From NCBI GenBank assembly GCA_016875405.1, contig VGRJ01000004.1:1-64000 (forward strand): 64,000 nt of DNA. The letters run 5' to 3'. The notes below the pieces were generated by a model. It saw only the letters and a program-made list of their open reading frames with translations. It was not told where the DNA came from and searched no databases. The DNA comes from Deltaproteobacteria bacterium. GTDB lineage: Bacteria; Myxococcota_A; Polyangia; Polyangiales; Polyangiaceae. The translations under genes and the position numbers were made by a program. This document shows, one piece after another, positions 34,884 to 43,317 of this stretch (position 1 is its first letter; every line of letters starts with the position of its first letter).

Positions 34884-35261
34884 GCTCGTCCCGAGGTCCT
34901 CGGGTCGGGTCGGCGCGCGAACGCTGCCTCGTGAGGTGGGCGTCGGTCTGCGAATGTCAGCACATGAGCAGGCCCATTGGTCTAATTTTACGAAACAAAT
35001 TCCTTAATGATTCTAGTTTTGTAGCAACATGTAAGCGACTACATACACAATGCGACTTGACTCGTCGGACGACATCGAAATTTTCCGCCGCGGCTGCCTG
35101 TCGAGGAGGCGGGGGACTTGCGCGGCCTCCTCCCGAGCGCCCGGGGCACACAGCCCACGCGAGCGGGCCGAACTCGGCTCGACCGGTGAACGCGCCGCTT
35201 CGAGCGTTGGCGAAGGGGGTTGCGGAGCCGGCTCGGATTGAGTAACTCCTTCGTCCCTACC
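34884..35261. other. 378-base gene-free stretch with an A+T-rich core
   Basis: The stretch lies between the divergent amidase lipoprotein gene and tRNA-Val. Bases about 34978-35075 are much richer in A+T than anything nearby. On the minus strand the core contains a -10-like TAGAAT (35015-35010), plausible for the amidase promoter, without a convincing -35. I see no gene and no repeat in it. Confidence 0.6.
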
Positions 35262-35336
35262 GGGCGCATAACTCAGCGGTAGAGTGCATCCTTCACACGG
35301 ATGAAGTCACAAGTTCAAATCTTGTTGCGCCCACCA
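35262..35336 (+). tRNA. tRNA-Val (anticodon CAC)
   Basis: A full cloverleaf: acceptor GGGCGCA pairs with TGCGCCC, the anticodon arm is CATCC-TTCACAC-GGATG with CAC, and the T arm is ACAAG-TTCAAAT-CTTGT. The discriminator is A and CCA is encoded (35334-35336). It reads GTG codons. Confidence 0.94.
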
Positions 35337-35339
35337 ACG

Positions 35340-35370
35340 AGGCCGCGTCGATCGCGGCCTTCTCGGTTTT
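35340..35370 (+). terminator. Intrinsic terminator of tRNA-Val
   Basis: An 8-bp stem AGGCCGCG (35340-35347) pairs with CGCGGCCT (35353-35360) across TCGAT, followed six bases later by TTTT (35367-35370). It lies four bases after the CCA end. Confidence 0.8.
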
Positions 35371-35486
35371 AGCGTGTCGCGTAGAGCCGCACGTCGACCG
35401 ACGACGGCGGGGTGACGCCGAGGACGCCATGCCGCTTTCGCCGTCCTCGGCCGCGCCTTCGTGCCGCGCGGAACACGCTCGCGCGC

Positions 35487-35639
35487 TCAGGGTCCGTCGG
35501 CGCCGTTCGCGCTCGGAATCTCCGGCATCGACACCTCGACTCGACGCCTGTCGAGGCTGAGCCTGACGAGACCGCCGAGGACCACAGCGGCAGCGAGGAG
35601 GGTGACGACGGCACGGACAGAGACCTTCATTCGTACCAT
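35487..35639 (-). CDS. Possible small membrane peptide
   Basis: 50 residues from ATG 35639 (or 47 from ATG 35630). One membrane helix (VRAVVTLLAAAVVLGGLVRL) and a short outside tail. Third codon positions are GC-rich, as in real genes here. Downstream, coding-like sequence continues in other frames to about 35371 (ending SSVDVRLYATR), so this may be the 5' part of a longer frameshifted gene. Confidence 0.35.
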   Translation of the reverse strand: MVRMKVSVRAVVTLLAAAVVLGGLVRLSLDRRRVEVSMPEIPSANGADGP

Positions 35640-35722
35640 GGTGCGAAGGTCGAACGCCGCTGGCCAAGATTCGCATCCCTGGGGGAGCATTCCCCGGAAC
35701 AACCGAGCAGGTCGCGCACCTG

Positions 35723-36358
35723 TCAGCCGCCGGAAGAGGCCGCGTCGCCGCGCACCTCGAGGGCTTCGAGCATCGCGCGGAACGGCGAAGCCGAGGCCTT
35801 CACCGCGTCGTCTGGGCCGACGATGCGGAAGAACCACAGCTCTCCCGTCGGCGCGCGAACTCCGACGCCGAGCGCGCGCCAGCCTGGCTTCATCATCTGC
35901 GCGACCTGGCGCTTGCCGACCTTCGGGCCCATCGGAAATCGGTAGGTCCCTGCGACCTCGAGCTCCCGAAGAACGAACCCGCGCGAGGTCCGCTCGGCTC
36001 GCCTGGGACCGTCGGTCGGCGCCTCGAAATCGGCCGCGAGCTCGGCGAGCGGCGCGTCGAGCCCGCCGACCTCGCCCTTGCCGAGGTGGGTCACGAGGAC
36101 CTCCGCAGGGTGGGGCGCGTCACCCTGCGCGGGGACCACGTACTTGGCTCGATAGAGGCCTTTTTTCGCCGATTTTTCGAGTGTCCACGAAGCCGGCGCG
36201 CTCCAGGCGAGGGTCGGCGCATCCGGTGGCCGCGGGGAGCTCTCGCGCGTGGACTCGGGCTCGGGGGCGCGCCGCGAACAGCCGGTCGTGCCCGCGGCGA
36301 GCGCGAGGTGCGCGGCGTGCAAGAGCGGGGCGGCGAGCAGGAGCGGGCGAGGCGTCAT
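35723..36358 (-). CDS. Hypothetical lipoprotein
   Basis: 211 residues from ATG 36358; the frame continues upstream without coding character. The leader (LLLAAPLLHAAHLALAAGTT) ends in GCSRR with acylated Cys about residue 27. After a Glu/Pro/Ser linker the mature domain reads LAWSAPASWTLEKSAKKGLY, AEVLVTHLGKGEVGGLDAPL, then ERTSRGFVLRELEVAGTYRF and ELWFFRIVGPDDAV, an alpha/beta pattern seen in exported proteins of planctomycetes and myxobacteria. No named family can be assigned. Its stop lies 83 bases beyond the possible small peptide gene. Confidence 0.65.
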   Translation of the reverse strand: MTPRPLLLAAPLLHAAHLALAAGTTGCSRRAPEPESTRESSPRPPDAPTLAWSAPASWTLEKSAKKGLYRAKYVVPAQGDAPHPAEVLVTHLGKGEVGGLDAPLAELAADFEAPTDGPRRAERTSRGFVLRELEVAGTYRFPMGPKVGKRQVAQMMKPGWRALGVGVRAPTGELWFFRIVGPDDAVKASASPFRAMLEALEVRGDAASSGG

Positions 36359-36420
36359 CGTCGGGTCGCAGGCGATGCTACCACCGGTCGGTACTCCGGG
36401 AGGCTGAGTCGACGGAGTCC

Positions 36421-36903
36421 TCAGAGCGCGCGGAGCCGCGGGTGGGTGAGCCGCATCGCCGCCCTGACCCACTCGGGCAGGTCGGGCCATCGCTCGACGA
36501 GGGCCGCGAGGTCCTCGCCGTCGTCGCGGATCTCGCCGGTGCTCGGGTCCCACGACAGCTCGAGGGCGAGCCGGATCACCTCGCCGCGCCGCGCGACCAC
36601 CTTCTCGCCGCGGACGATCGGTGCGCCCCGCGTCGGCGTGAGCTCGAGCTCGCGACCGACGATGTACTGCGACAAGTAGATCGAGAGCACCTCGAGATCG
36701 TGGTCGAAGCTGGCCCAGCGGGAGGTGGAGCGCTCGCTCACCGTGAGCTCTCGACTCCGGATGCGGGCGACGAGCTCCTCCTCGCCGAGGAGCTCGCGCA
36801 GGCCAAACTCCTCGTCCTCGAGCGCGTCGACGAGCACCCCGACGTCGGTCGGCTCGATCTGGACGTGGAGTTCGTACCGGTAGCTTCGCCCGGACTCGCT
36901 CAT
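36421..36903 (-). CDS. Hypothetical protein coupled to the DUF2236 gene
   Basis: 160 residues from ATG 36903, overlapping the stop of the DUF2236 gene (ATGA at 36900-36903). It is soluble, acidic and without signal peptide or membrane segment; the longest hydrophobic run is DLEVLSIYLSQYIVG. Segments such as YELHVQIEPTDVGVLVDALE and EVIRLALELSWDPSTGEIRD suggest alpha/beta structure. I do not recognise it. Confidence 0.6.
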   Translation of the reverse strand: MSESGRSYRYELHVQIEPTDVGVLVDALEDEEFGLRELLGEEELVARIRSRELTVSERSTSRWASFDHDLEVLSIYLSQYIVGRELELTPTRGAPIVRGEKVVARRGEVIRLALELSWDPSTGEIRDDGEDLAALVERWPDLPEWVRAAMRLTHPRLRAL

Positions 36904-38072
36904 GAGGCGCGCGACGCCCCCTTCAACCCCTCCGGCATCGGGAACGTCGCCGGGACGCCGGCGAGCCCGAGCGTGACCACCTCGCGCCAGTAGCGGCGAC
37001 CTTCGGCCACCATCCTGTCGTGCACCGTCGGCACGCGTCGGAGGAGCGCGCCCATGCGTCGATGCGCCGAGGCGGCGAGCGGCAAGGCGGCCACGACCGG
37101 TGCCGGTGGGTAGCCGAGGCGATCGGCGAAATCGTCCCCGAGCAAGTAGCGCGAGAGCGTGTAGCCGACCGGGCGCATGCGCTCTGCCCGCGCGAGGGCG
37201 GCGGCGTCGGGCGCGCTGCGAACCCCCGCGTCGAGGAGCGCGCAGGCGAGTGAGCGCGAGTCCTCGTCGGGAGGCGCTTGGGTCGAGGTGAGCAAATCCC
37301 AAAGCGCTTCCGCCTCGTCGTGCGTCGCGCAGCGGAGCTCATCCTTGACGCCTATCAAGTATGCGACGTAGCGCCAGAGGTGCAAGACGTCCTCGCGTTC
37401 GGCCCGCGTGACGTCGAAGCCGATGCGCTCGAGTCCGTCCAAGAGGACGTGCGAAAAGAGCAGAATCGTCCCCGCCATGTCGACCTGGTTCACCGGCGCG
37501 CCCCAGTCCTCGTGGCGCCAGCGGGGCGAGGCCGCGAGCATCCGGCGGACCGACGCGTGCACGAGGCGAACCTTCACCGTGCACGCCAAGCCAGGCCCAT
37601 GGCGGCGCATTCCACCTCGCGCGAGCACGGCCTCGACGAAGCGCCCCGTCTCGGCGAGGCGCCGAGGCGCATCGTCTTCGAGGCGCCCCGAGAAGACGAG
37701 CGGCTTGTTGCCTGCCGGCGAGCAGTAACCCGCGACGAGCGAGTATGAGCCGAGCACGAGCCCGCTCAAGATCCCCGCCCGCAGGATCACCTCGGCGCCG
37801 CGCTCGAGGCGCGCGAAGTCGACCCACATCGGCACCCGCTCGAGCTCGTCCAGGAGCGCCGTCAGCGCGCTGGGTAGCCCGGCGGAGCGGCCCTCCGAGA
37901 GCATCCTCTCGACGAGGGCCGTGCGCTCCTCGCGCGGCCGCGGCGCGAGCTCGGCCACCGCCGCGTCGGCGAGCGGATCGACCTCGCGAAAGAGCGCCCC
38001 GAAGCGCTCGACCCGATCGCCGTGGCGTCGCCGGGCCTCGTCGAGGCGGACGTAGCGAGTCGGAAAGTCCAT
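36900..38072 (-). CDS. DUF2236 / MpaB-Lcp family oxygenase-like protein
   Basis: 390 residues from ATG 38072. The family block is clear: ILSGLVLGSYSLVAGYCSPA, RLAETGRFVEAVLARGG, VKVRLVHASVRRML, WGAPVNQVDMAGTILLFSHV and EREDVLHLWRYVAYLIGV. These match DUF2236, whose characterised members are the latex-clearing protein Lcp (haem b oxygenase cleaving polyisoprene) and the MpaB oxygenases. No signal peptide is visible, so this is probably a cytoplasmic member of unknown substrate. It diverges from the kinase gene at 38164 across a 91-base gap. Confidence 0.82.
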   Translation of the reverse strand: MDFPTRYVRLDEARRRHGDRVERFGALFREVDPLADAAVAELAPRPREERTALVERMLSEGRSAGLPSALTALLDELERVPMWVDFARLERGAEVILRAGILSGLVLGSYSLVAGYCSPAGNKPLVFSGRLEDDAPRRLAETGRFVEAVLARGGMRRHGPGLACTVKVRLVHASVRRMLAASPRWRHEDWGAPVNQVDMAGTILLFSHVLLDGLERIGFDVTRAEREDVLHLWRYVAYLIGVKDELRCATHDEAEALWDLLTSTQAPPDEDSRSLACALLDAGVRSAPDAAALARAERMRPVGYTLSRYLLGDDFADRLGYPPAPVVAALPLAASAHRRMGALLRRVPTVHDRMVAEGRRYWREVVTLGLAGVPATFPMPEGLKGASRAS

Positions 38073-38163
38073 AGAGAAGCGCCTCGGGTCTAGCAGCTGG
38101 TGGCGCGCGACGCCGCTCGATTCGCGCTCGTTCGAAGCAAACCTGCTGTACCATACGTCCGGC

Positions 38164-39537
38164 ATGCTGCTCGAGGCCGGCACGACGATTGGCCCCCTTC
38201 GCCTCGTCGAGTGCGTCGCGCACGGCGGCACGTCGTCGGTGTGGTCCGCTCACCATGCGGCCCGTGGCCATGACGTCGCGGTGAAGTTCCTGTCGCCCGA
38301 GGTCGCCGAGGCGGACCCGGCGTGGCGCCAGCGCATCCAGCGCGAGGCGACGATCGGCGCGCGCATCGGCAGCGCGCACGTGGTCCAGATCTACGAGGAG
38401 GGGCAGACCCCGGACGGTGAGCCCTACATCGTGATGGAGCTGCTCGAGGGGATCGACGTCGCGCGCGCCGTGACGACGACCGGTCCGCTGTCGCTCCATG
38501 AGACCGTCGCCATCTTGCGGCAGGTCGCGACGGTGCTCGGCCGGGCGCACGACCTTGGGATCGTCCATCGCGACATCAAGCCGGACAACCTCTTCCTCGT
38601 CGACGCGCCAACCCTCACCGTGAAGGTGCTCGACTTCGGGATCGCGAAGCTCACCGACGGACGCACCCGTGCGTCCGAGCAACCCGCCATGACCAAGACC
38701 GGCGCGGTGATCGGCACCCCCGAGTTCATGAGCCCGGAGCAGAGCGTCTCGGCGCGCGACGTCGATCACCGGGCCGATCTGTTCTCGCTCGGGATGGTCG
38801 CCTACTTCGCGCTGACGGGCGACCTGCCCTTCCCGACCGGTGGCGCGGCCCCGCTCTGGCGAAGGGTCGAGACCGGTCCCGCGCCGATCCGGCGTCGTCG
38901 AGACGACCTGCCCCCAGAGCTCGAGGCGTGGTTCCGCCGCGCGCTCGCCCTGCAACCCGAGGATCGGTACCCCTCCGCGAAGGAGATGATCGAGGTGCTC
39001 GGCGAGATCGCGTCGCCCCACATCCCCGACGCGCCCCCTACGACGCGCCGCTTCTCGCTCGGCGACGCGGCCCCCTTCCGCCCGCAGCGCTCGCCGGACC
39101 ACACCCCGTCGACTCCCGCTGCGGTCGCGGCGCGGCCGACGAGCGTCGCGACGCGCGCCACCGCCTCGGGTCCCGGCGACACGAGGTGTGGGGACGCCGA
39201 CCCCGAGGCAACCAACACGGCGCCGAGCTACGAGGTGCCCGACTTTGTACGGGGCTCGGTCACGGTGGGCGGAAGCGCCGACGAGCCCATCCTCGTCGCG
39301 CGACGCGGCGTCGTGCCCGCAAAGCCTGTCGAGGCACCACCACGCGTCGACGCGGCCGCAACACCGGAGCGCACACCGTCGAGCGTCGATGAGTCCGCAG
39401 TGCCGCCCCCCACCCCGACGCCCCCCGCCGTCGTCGCGACCTCGGCGCTCGATTCGCCCGCCGCGAAGGTCCCGCTCGGGCTTTGGCTCGCGCTCCTTGC
39501 GGCGAGCCTCGGGGCCGCGGCGTCGCTCTTCCGCTGA
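38164..39537 (+). CDS. Tail-anchored Hanks-type Ser/Thr protein kinase
   Basis: 457 residues. Kinase domain about 10-285: VAVKF Lys41, HRDIKPDN, DFGIAK and GTPEFMSPE are intact. The glycine loop is altered: VAHGGTSSVW keeps only the middle Gly of GxGxxG (Ala19, Gly21, Ser24). A long Pro/Ala/Thr linker runs to a single membrane helix at the very C terminus (VPLGLWLALLAASLGAAASL), leaving almost nothing outside. It lacks a sensor domain and is thus probably controlled from inside. The gene ends three bases from the convergent amidohydrolase-like gene. Confidence 0.92.
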   Translation: MLLEAGTTIGPLRLVECVAHGGTSSVWSAHHAARGHDVAVKFLSPEVAEADPAWRQRIQREATIGARIGSAHVVQIYEEGQTPDGEPYIVMELLEGIDVARAVTTTGPLSLHETVAILRQVATVLGRAHDLGIVHRDIKPDNLFLVDAPTLTVKVLDFGIAKLTDGRTRASEQPAMTKTGAVIGTPEFMSPEQSVSARDVDHRADLFSLGMVAYFALTGDLPFPTGGAAPLWRRVETGPAPIRRRRDDLPPELEAWFRRALALQPEDRYPSAKEMIEVLGEIASPHIPDAPPTTRRFSLGDAAPFRPQRSPDHTPSTPAAVAARPTSVATRATASGPGDTRCGDADPEATNTAPSYEVPDFVRGSVTVGGSADEPILVARRGVVPAKPVEAPPRVDAAATPERTPSSVDESAVPPPTPTPPAVVATSALDSPAAKVPLGLWLALLAASLGAAASLFR

Positions 39538-39540
39538 CCC

Positions 39541-40743
39541 TCAGCCGATCGCGCGATCCTGATCGAAGTACGTCTTGATGGCTCTGGCGATCACGTCGCC
39601 GATTACGCGCGCGCGCTCACGGTTGGCGGCGGTGAGGGGACCCGGGTGACCCGTGCGAGGATCGAGATCGCAGAGCAGATCCTTGCGCACCTCCATCGCC
39701 ATACAGCTCGGTCGCTCGCGCGAGCGTCGGTAGTCATTGAGGACAGTGCTCGAGTCGAGGAACGCATGCACGCGATCGTAGGCGAGCTGTGCGGCGCGGT
39801 AGCGATCGGCCTCGCCGTCGGGTAGTCGCCGGAAGCGATGAAGGTGTCCCCTCAGCGTCTCGGCGTCGTGGATGCGGAGGTTCGTGTTGAGGAGCATCGA
39901 CCAGACGAGCGCGTGCGCGGGGCAGTCGCGCGTCTCGGGGCAGGCCTCGGTGTAGCGGCGGCGGAGGTAGTCGAAGAAGTACCAGACCTGCGCGCGCACC
40001 TCGACGCTGCCCTCGGGGAGCGCATACGGGTGGTTGTGGAGCACGCGAAATCGGGCGCGCTCGAGGTCGAGAGAGATCCGGTCGCGCAACACGCGGCTGC
40101 AGGTCGACTCGGCGAGCACGTCCGGGTACATCGGATCGAAGACGCCGTACGGCATGCGCGACTCGCGCAGGTATGTCGCCGAGCAGGTCACGAGGCTCAG
40201 GTCGGGCCGGATCGTCTGGCTCTTGTTGCGCGCGTCGTAGGTGTGGACACCGAGCATCAACAGGTTACCGCTCAGCCAGTGGCGCTCGAACAGATCGGAG
40301 ATCCGGTCGTAGATGCCAAGCACCTCCATCTTCTCCTGGTGGTCGAGGATCGACGAGAACGGATCGTTGATGGCCAGGCGCTCGAGCGGATCGCGGTTGC
40401 CGGGCTGGGTACTGCCGGGAAAGCGATTGAAGTCGAGGAGCACGCGGGCGACGTTGCATCGCGCGTAGCCGCGCAGCCCGAGCGCGCTCGCGATCGACGA
40501 CGCGACGAGGTTCGCTCCCCAGTCGCGCTCGGCGACGTAGCGGTCGTGGAACGACGTGGGCTCGACCCGGGGCATCCCGTCGGCGTTCCGGATGAGGTGC
40601 GGGGGCAGCCAGTTGCCGTCGTGCACGGTGAAGATGAGGACGCGCTCCCGCAGGTTCTCGGGGAGCGCGGTGCCGCGCGGCTCGACCTCCACCAGCTCGA
40701 AGGGACTCTCGCACGCGGCGTCGTACTCGAATGACCTGACCAT
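39541..40743 (-). CDS. N-formylglutamate amidohydrolase-family protein
   Basis: 400 residues from ATG 40743. It has the FGase pattern: VLIFTVHDGNWLPPHLI (His41 where the family has HxGxxxP), RYVAERDWGANLVASSIASA (Asp74), CNVARVLLDFNRFPG, and GVHTYDARN (metal-ligand-like His). The C-terminal part contains MAMEVRKDLLCD. Family members hydrolyse N-formylglutamate or related N-acylated amino acids using a metal; the C-terminal half here is longer than usual and the substrate is unknown. No histidine-degradation genes are nearby. Confidence 0.72.
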   Translation of the reverse strand: MVRSFEYDAACESPFELVEVEPRGTALPENLRERVLIFTVHDGNWLPPHLIRNADGMPRVEPTSFHDRYVAERDWGANLVASSIASALGLRGYARCNVARVLLDFNRFPGSTQPGNRDPLERLAINDPFSSILDHQEKMEVLGIYDRISDLFERHWLSGNLLMLGVHTYDARNKSQTIRPDLSLVTCSATYLRESRMPYGVFDPMYPDVLAESTCSRVLRDRISLDLERARFRVLHNHPYALPEGSVEVRAQVWYFFDYLRRRYTEACPETRDCPAHALVWSMLLNTNLRIHDAETLRGHLHRFRRLPDGEADRYRAAQLAYDRVHAFLDSSTVLNDYRRSRERPSCMAMEVRKDLLCDLDPRTGHPGPLTAANRERARVIGDVIARAIKTYFDQDRAIG

Positions 40744-40776
40744 GATCAACTCGTTCTTGAAAGAGGTTGCAGGGCT

Positions 40777-41280
40777 TTAGGGCGCGAGAGGCGACGAGGT
40801 CGGCGCGTCCTCGGCCAGTCGGTGCAGCGCCTCGTCGGTCAGGCGGAAGGTCGTCCAGGCATCCATCGGCCTCGCGCCGAGCCGCTCGTAGAAGCCGATC
40901 GCCAACGCGTTCCAGTCGAGGACTGACCACTCCATCCGCGCGCAGCCGCGCTCGACGGCGACCGCCGCGAGCCTCGCGAGGAGCGTCCGGCCGATGCCCT
41001 TTCCGCGGTGCGAGTGGCGCACGAAGAGGTCCTCGAGCCACAGCCCGCGGCGACCGCGCCAAGTCGAGTAGGTGTTAAAATACAGCGCAAAACCAACCGG
41101 CTCGTCACTCCACTCGGCGAGCACGCACTCGAAGGGCGGCGCGTCGGCCTCGAGCTGGGCGCGCAGGAGTTCGGGGGTCGTCTCCACAGCGCCCGGCTCA
41201 CACTCGTACTCGGCGAGCTCGACCACGAAGCGGTGGACGAGCGCAGCGTCGCGAGGCTCGGCTCGACGGAGCGTCAGCAT
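40777..41280 (-). CDS. GNAT acetyltransferase, diamine/thialysine N-acetyltransferase-like
   Basis: 167 residues from ATG 41280; the frame extends 13 codons upstream. The order LRRAEPRDAALVHRFVVELA, PVGFALYFNTYSTWRGRRGL, WLEDLFVRHSHRGKGIGRTL (acetyl-CoA loop RGKGIG) and WSVLDWNALAIGFYERLGAR is that of the spermidine/spermine N1-acetyltransferase (SSAT) branch. It probably acetylates a polyamine or thialysine-like amine. It lies 33 bases upstream of the amidohydrolase-like gene on the same strand. Confidence 0.87.
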   Translation of the reverse strand: MLTLRRAEPRDAALVHRFVVELAEYECEPGAVETTPELLRAQLEADAPPFECVLAEWSDEPVGFALYFNTYSTWRGRRGLWLEDLFVRHSHRGKGIGRTLLARLAAVAVERGCARMEWSVLDWNALAIGFYERLGARPMDAWTTFRLTDEALHRLAEDAPTSSPLAP

Positions 41281-41375
41281 GGGTCGGCAGAAATACCCCC
41301 GGAACGCGGCAGGCTGCAACGACCCAGGCGGCCCAGCGTCGCGGCGGGCTTGGCGCCGGCGGCCAGGCGACGCTA

Positions 41376-43274
41376 GTGGTCGTAGGGGTGAGCGACGATG
41401 ACGACGACCTGCGCTTCAAGGAGGCGGTGCGCGCCCAGTTGGCGGGGGATCTCCCGAGCGCGAGCCGCATCTACGTCGAGCTGCTCGAGCGAAGGAGCGA
41501 CCTCGTCCCCGCGCTCGTGAACCTCGCCGCGATCGCGACGTCCCTGGGACGGCCGGCCGATGCCGTCGAGCTCCTCGAGCGAGCCGTCGACCTCGCGCCG
41601 GAGCACACCAACGCGCGCTGTCAGCTTGGCCTCGCGCTGGCCCGACTCGGTGAGCACGCTCGAGCCGACGTTGCCTACGCCGAGGCGCTTGCGCTCGACG
41701 CGCACCACCTCGGCGCCCTCAACAACCGCGCGCTCACGCTCGTCGCGATGATGCGCCACGACGAGGCGTTCGCCCACTACCGGCGGGCGCTCGAGGTCGA
41801 CCCGCAGTGCCGCGAGGCCCACCAAAACCTTGGGGCGATGCTGAGCAAGGTCGGTCGGCTCGGCGACGCCCGCGCCCACCTCGAGACGGCCGTCAAGCTC
41901 TCGCCCGACGCGCCCGGCCCACAAGTGAACCTGAGCCAGGTACTCGTCAAGATGGGGCGCGCCCCCGACGCCCTGCCGCACCTCTCGCGTGCGCTCGCGA
42001 CCCCGCTCGCGACGGCCGCGTGGCACTCGAACCTGCTGCTAAACTTGCACTACACCGAGGGGCCGACGCGCGAGGACGTGTTCCGTCAACACCTGGCCTG
42101 GGCGCGGCTCCGAGCGCCGGCGCCGAGCGGCGCGCGCCCGCCCATCCGTGCCTCGGACACGAGCCGACTTCGCGTGGGCTACGTCTCGCCAGACTTCTTC
42201 AGCCACGCGGTGGCCTTCTTCATCGAGTCGCTCCTCGAGCACCACGACACTTCCGCCTTCGAGGTCTTCGCCTATGCGAGCGTCGCGCGCGAAGATGAGA
42301 CGACCGCGCGCCTCCGAACGCGCGTTGAGCACTGGCGAAGCGTCTACGGGCTATCGGACGCCGACCTCGCCGACCTCATTCGAGCCGATGGCATCGACAT
42401 ACTCGTCGACCTCGCGGGGCACACCGCCGACCATCGCCTCGGCACCTTCGCGCGCACCCCGGCGCCCATTCAAATAACCTACCTCGGCTATCCGGACACG
42501 ACCGGGCTCGAGGCGCTCGACTTCCGCATCACCGACGAGCGCTGCGACCCTGCCGGCAGCGAGCCCTTCCACACCGAAGCGCTGCTCCACATGCCGCGCG
42601 GCATGCACTGTTACCGCGGGCCGAGCGACGCGCCCGAGCCGAGCCCATCTCCGCACATGCGCCTCGGGCACCTCACCTTCGGCTCGTTCAACAACACCTC
42701 GAAGCTGACCGAGCGCACGATCGCGCGCTGGGCCATCGTGCTGCGCGCCATCCCGAGCGCGCGACTCCTGATGAAGTTCCCGACGCTCGGCGACGCCACG
42801 ACCGCGCAGGGTTACTTCGCTTGGTTCGACCAGTACGGGGTCAAGGCCGACCGCGTGACGCTGCGTGGACGCACGTTCGCGCATGGCGCTCACCTCGCGG
42901 ATCACCGCGAAGTCGACGTGATCCTGGACCCGTTCCCGTACCACGGCACCACGACGACCTGCGAGGCGCTGTGGATGGGCGTCCCCGTGCTGTCGCTCGT
43001 CGGGGACCGGCACGTGTCGAGGGTCGGGCTGAGCCTCCTCGAGCAGGTCGGGCTCAAGCGGTTCGCCGCGCAGAACGAGGCGAGCTGGATCGAGGCCGCG
43101 GTGTGGCTCGACTCGGACGAAGGCCGCGACGAGCTCACCGCGCTACGAGGAGGGCTGCGTGAGCGCATGCGCCGGAGCCCGCTCTGCGACGGTCCGGGGA
43201 AGACGCGCGAACTCGAGGCGCTCTACCTCGAGGCGCTGCGACGAGTCCGCCACGCCTCGTCCGTCAGCGGCTGA
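41376..43274 (+). CDS. TPR-containing O-GlcNAc transferase-like glycosyltransferase (GT41)
   Basis: 632 residues from GTG 41376; GTG 41388 is also plausible. Residues 10-230 are five or six TPRs (ALVNLAAIATSLGRPADAVE, CQLGLALARLGEHARADVAY). The rest is the GT41 domain: LRVGYVSPDFFSHAVAFFIE, VDLAGHTADHRLGTFARTPA, PIQITYLGYPDTTGLEALDF, LTFGSFNNTSKLT, DVILDPFPYHGTTTTCEALW and MGVPVLSLVGDRHVSRVGLS. These are the UDP-GlcNAc-binding segments of OGT/SPINDLY. It likely modifies Ser/Thr of cytoplasmic proteins; whether GlcNAc or another sugar is used cannot be told. Confidence 0.92.
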   Translation: MVVGVSDDDDDLRFKEAVRAQLAGDLPSASRIYVELLERRSDLVPALVNLAAIATSLGRPADAVELLERAVDLAPEHTNARCQLGLALARLGEHARADVAYAEALALDAHHLGALNNRALTLVAMMRHDEAFAHYRRALEVDPQCREAHQNLGAMLSKVGRLGDARAHLETAVKLSPDAPGPQVNLSQVLVKMGRAPDALPHLSRALATPLATAAWHSNLLLNLHYTEGPTREDVFRQHLAWARLRAPAPSGARPPIRASDTSRLRVGYVSPDFFSHAVAFFIESLLEHHDTSAFEVFAYASVAREDETTARLRTRVEHWRSVYGLSDADLADLIRADGIDILVDLAGHTADHRLGTFARTPAPIQITYLGYPDTTGLEALDFRITDERCDPAGSEPFHTEALLHMPRGMHCYRGPSDAPEPSPSPHMRLGHLTFGSFNNTSKLTERTIARWAIVLRAIPSARLLMKFPTLGDATTAQGYFAWFDQYGVKADRVTLRGRTFAHGAHLADHREVDVILDPFPYHGTTTTCEALWMGVPVLSLVGDRHVSRVGLSLLEQVGLKRFAAQNEASWIEAAVWLDSDEGRDELTALRGGLRERMRRSPLCDGPGKTRELEALYLEALRRVRHASSVSG

Positions 43275-43317
43275 ACGCCTGGCCAGAGCCGGCCCTTTGT
43301 TCGCCCGGGCGCGATCG

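Noticed and set aside
39541-43274. A defence island or biosynthetic cluster among the unusual enzymes
   Set aside because: Neighbours face different directions and include no nuclease, helicase, toxin-antitoxin, PKS, NRPS or transporter set; they look like unrelated small operons.
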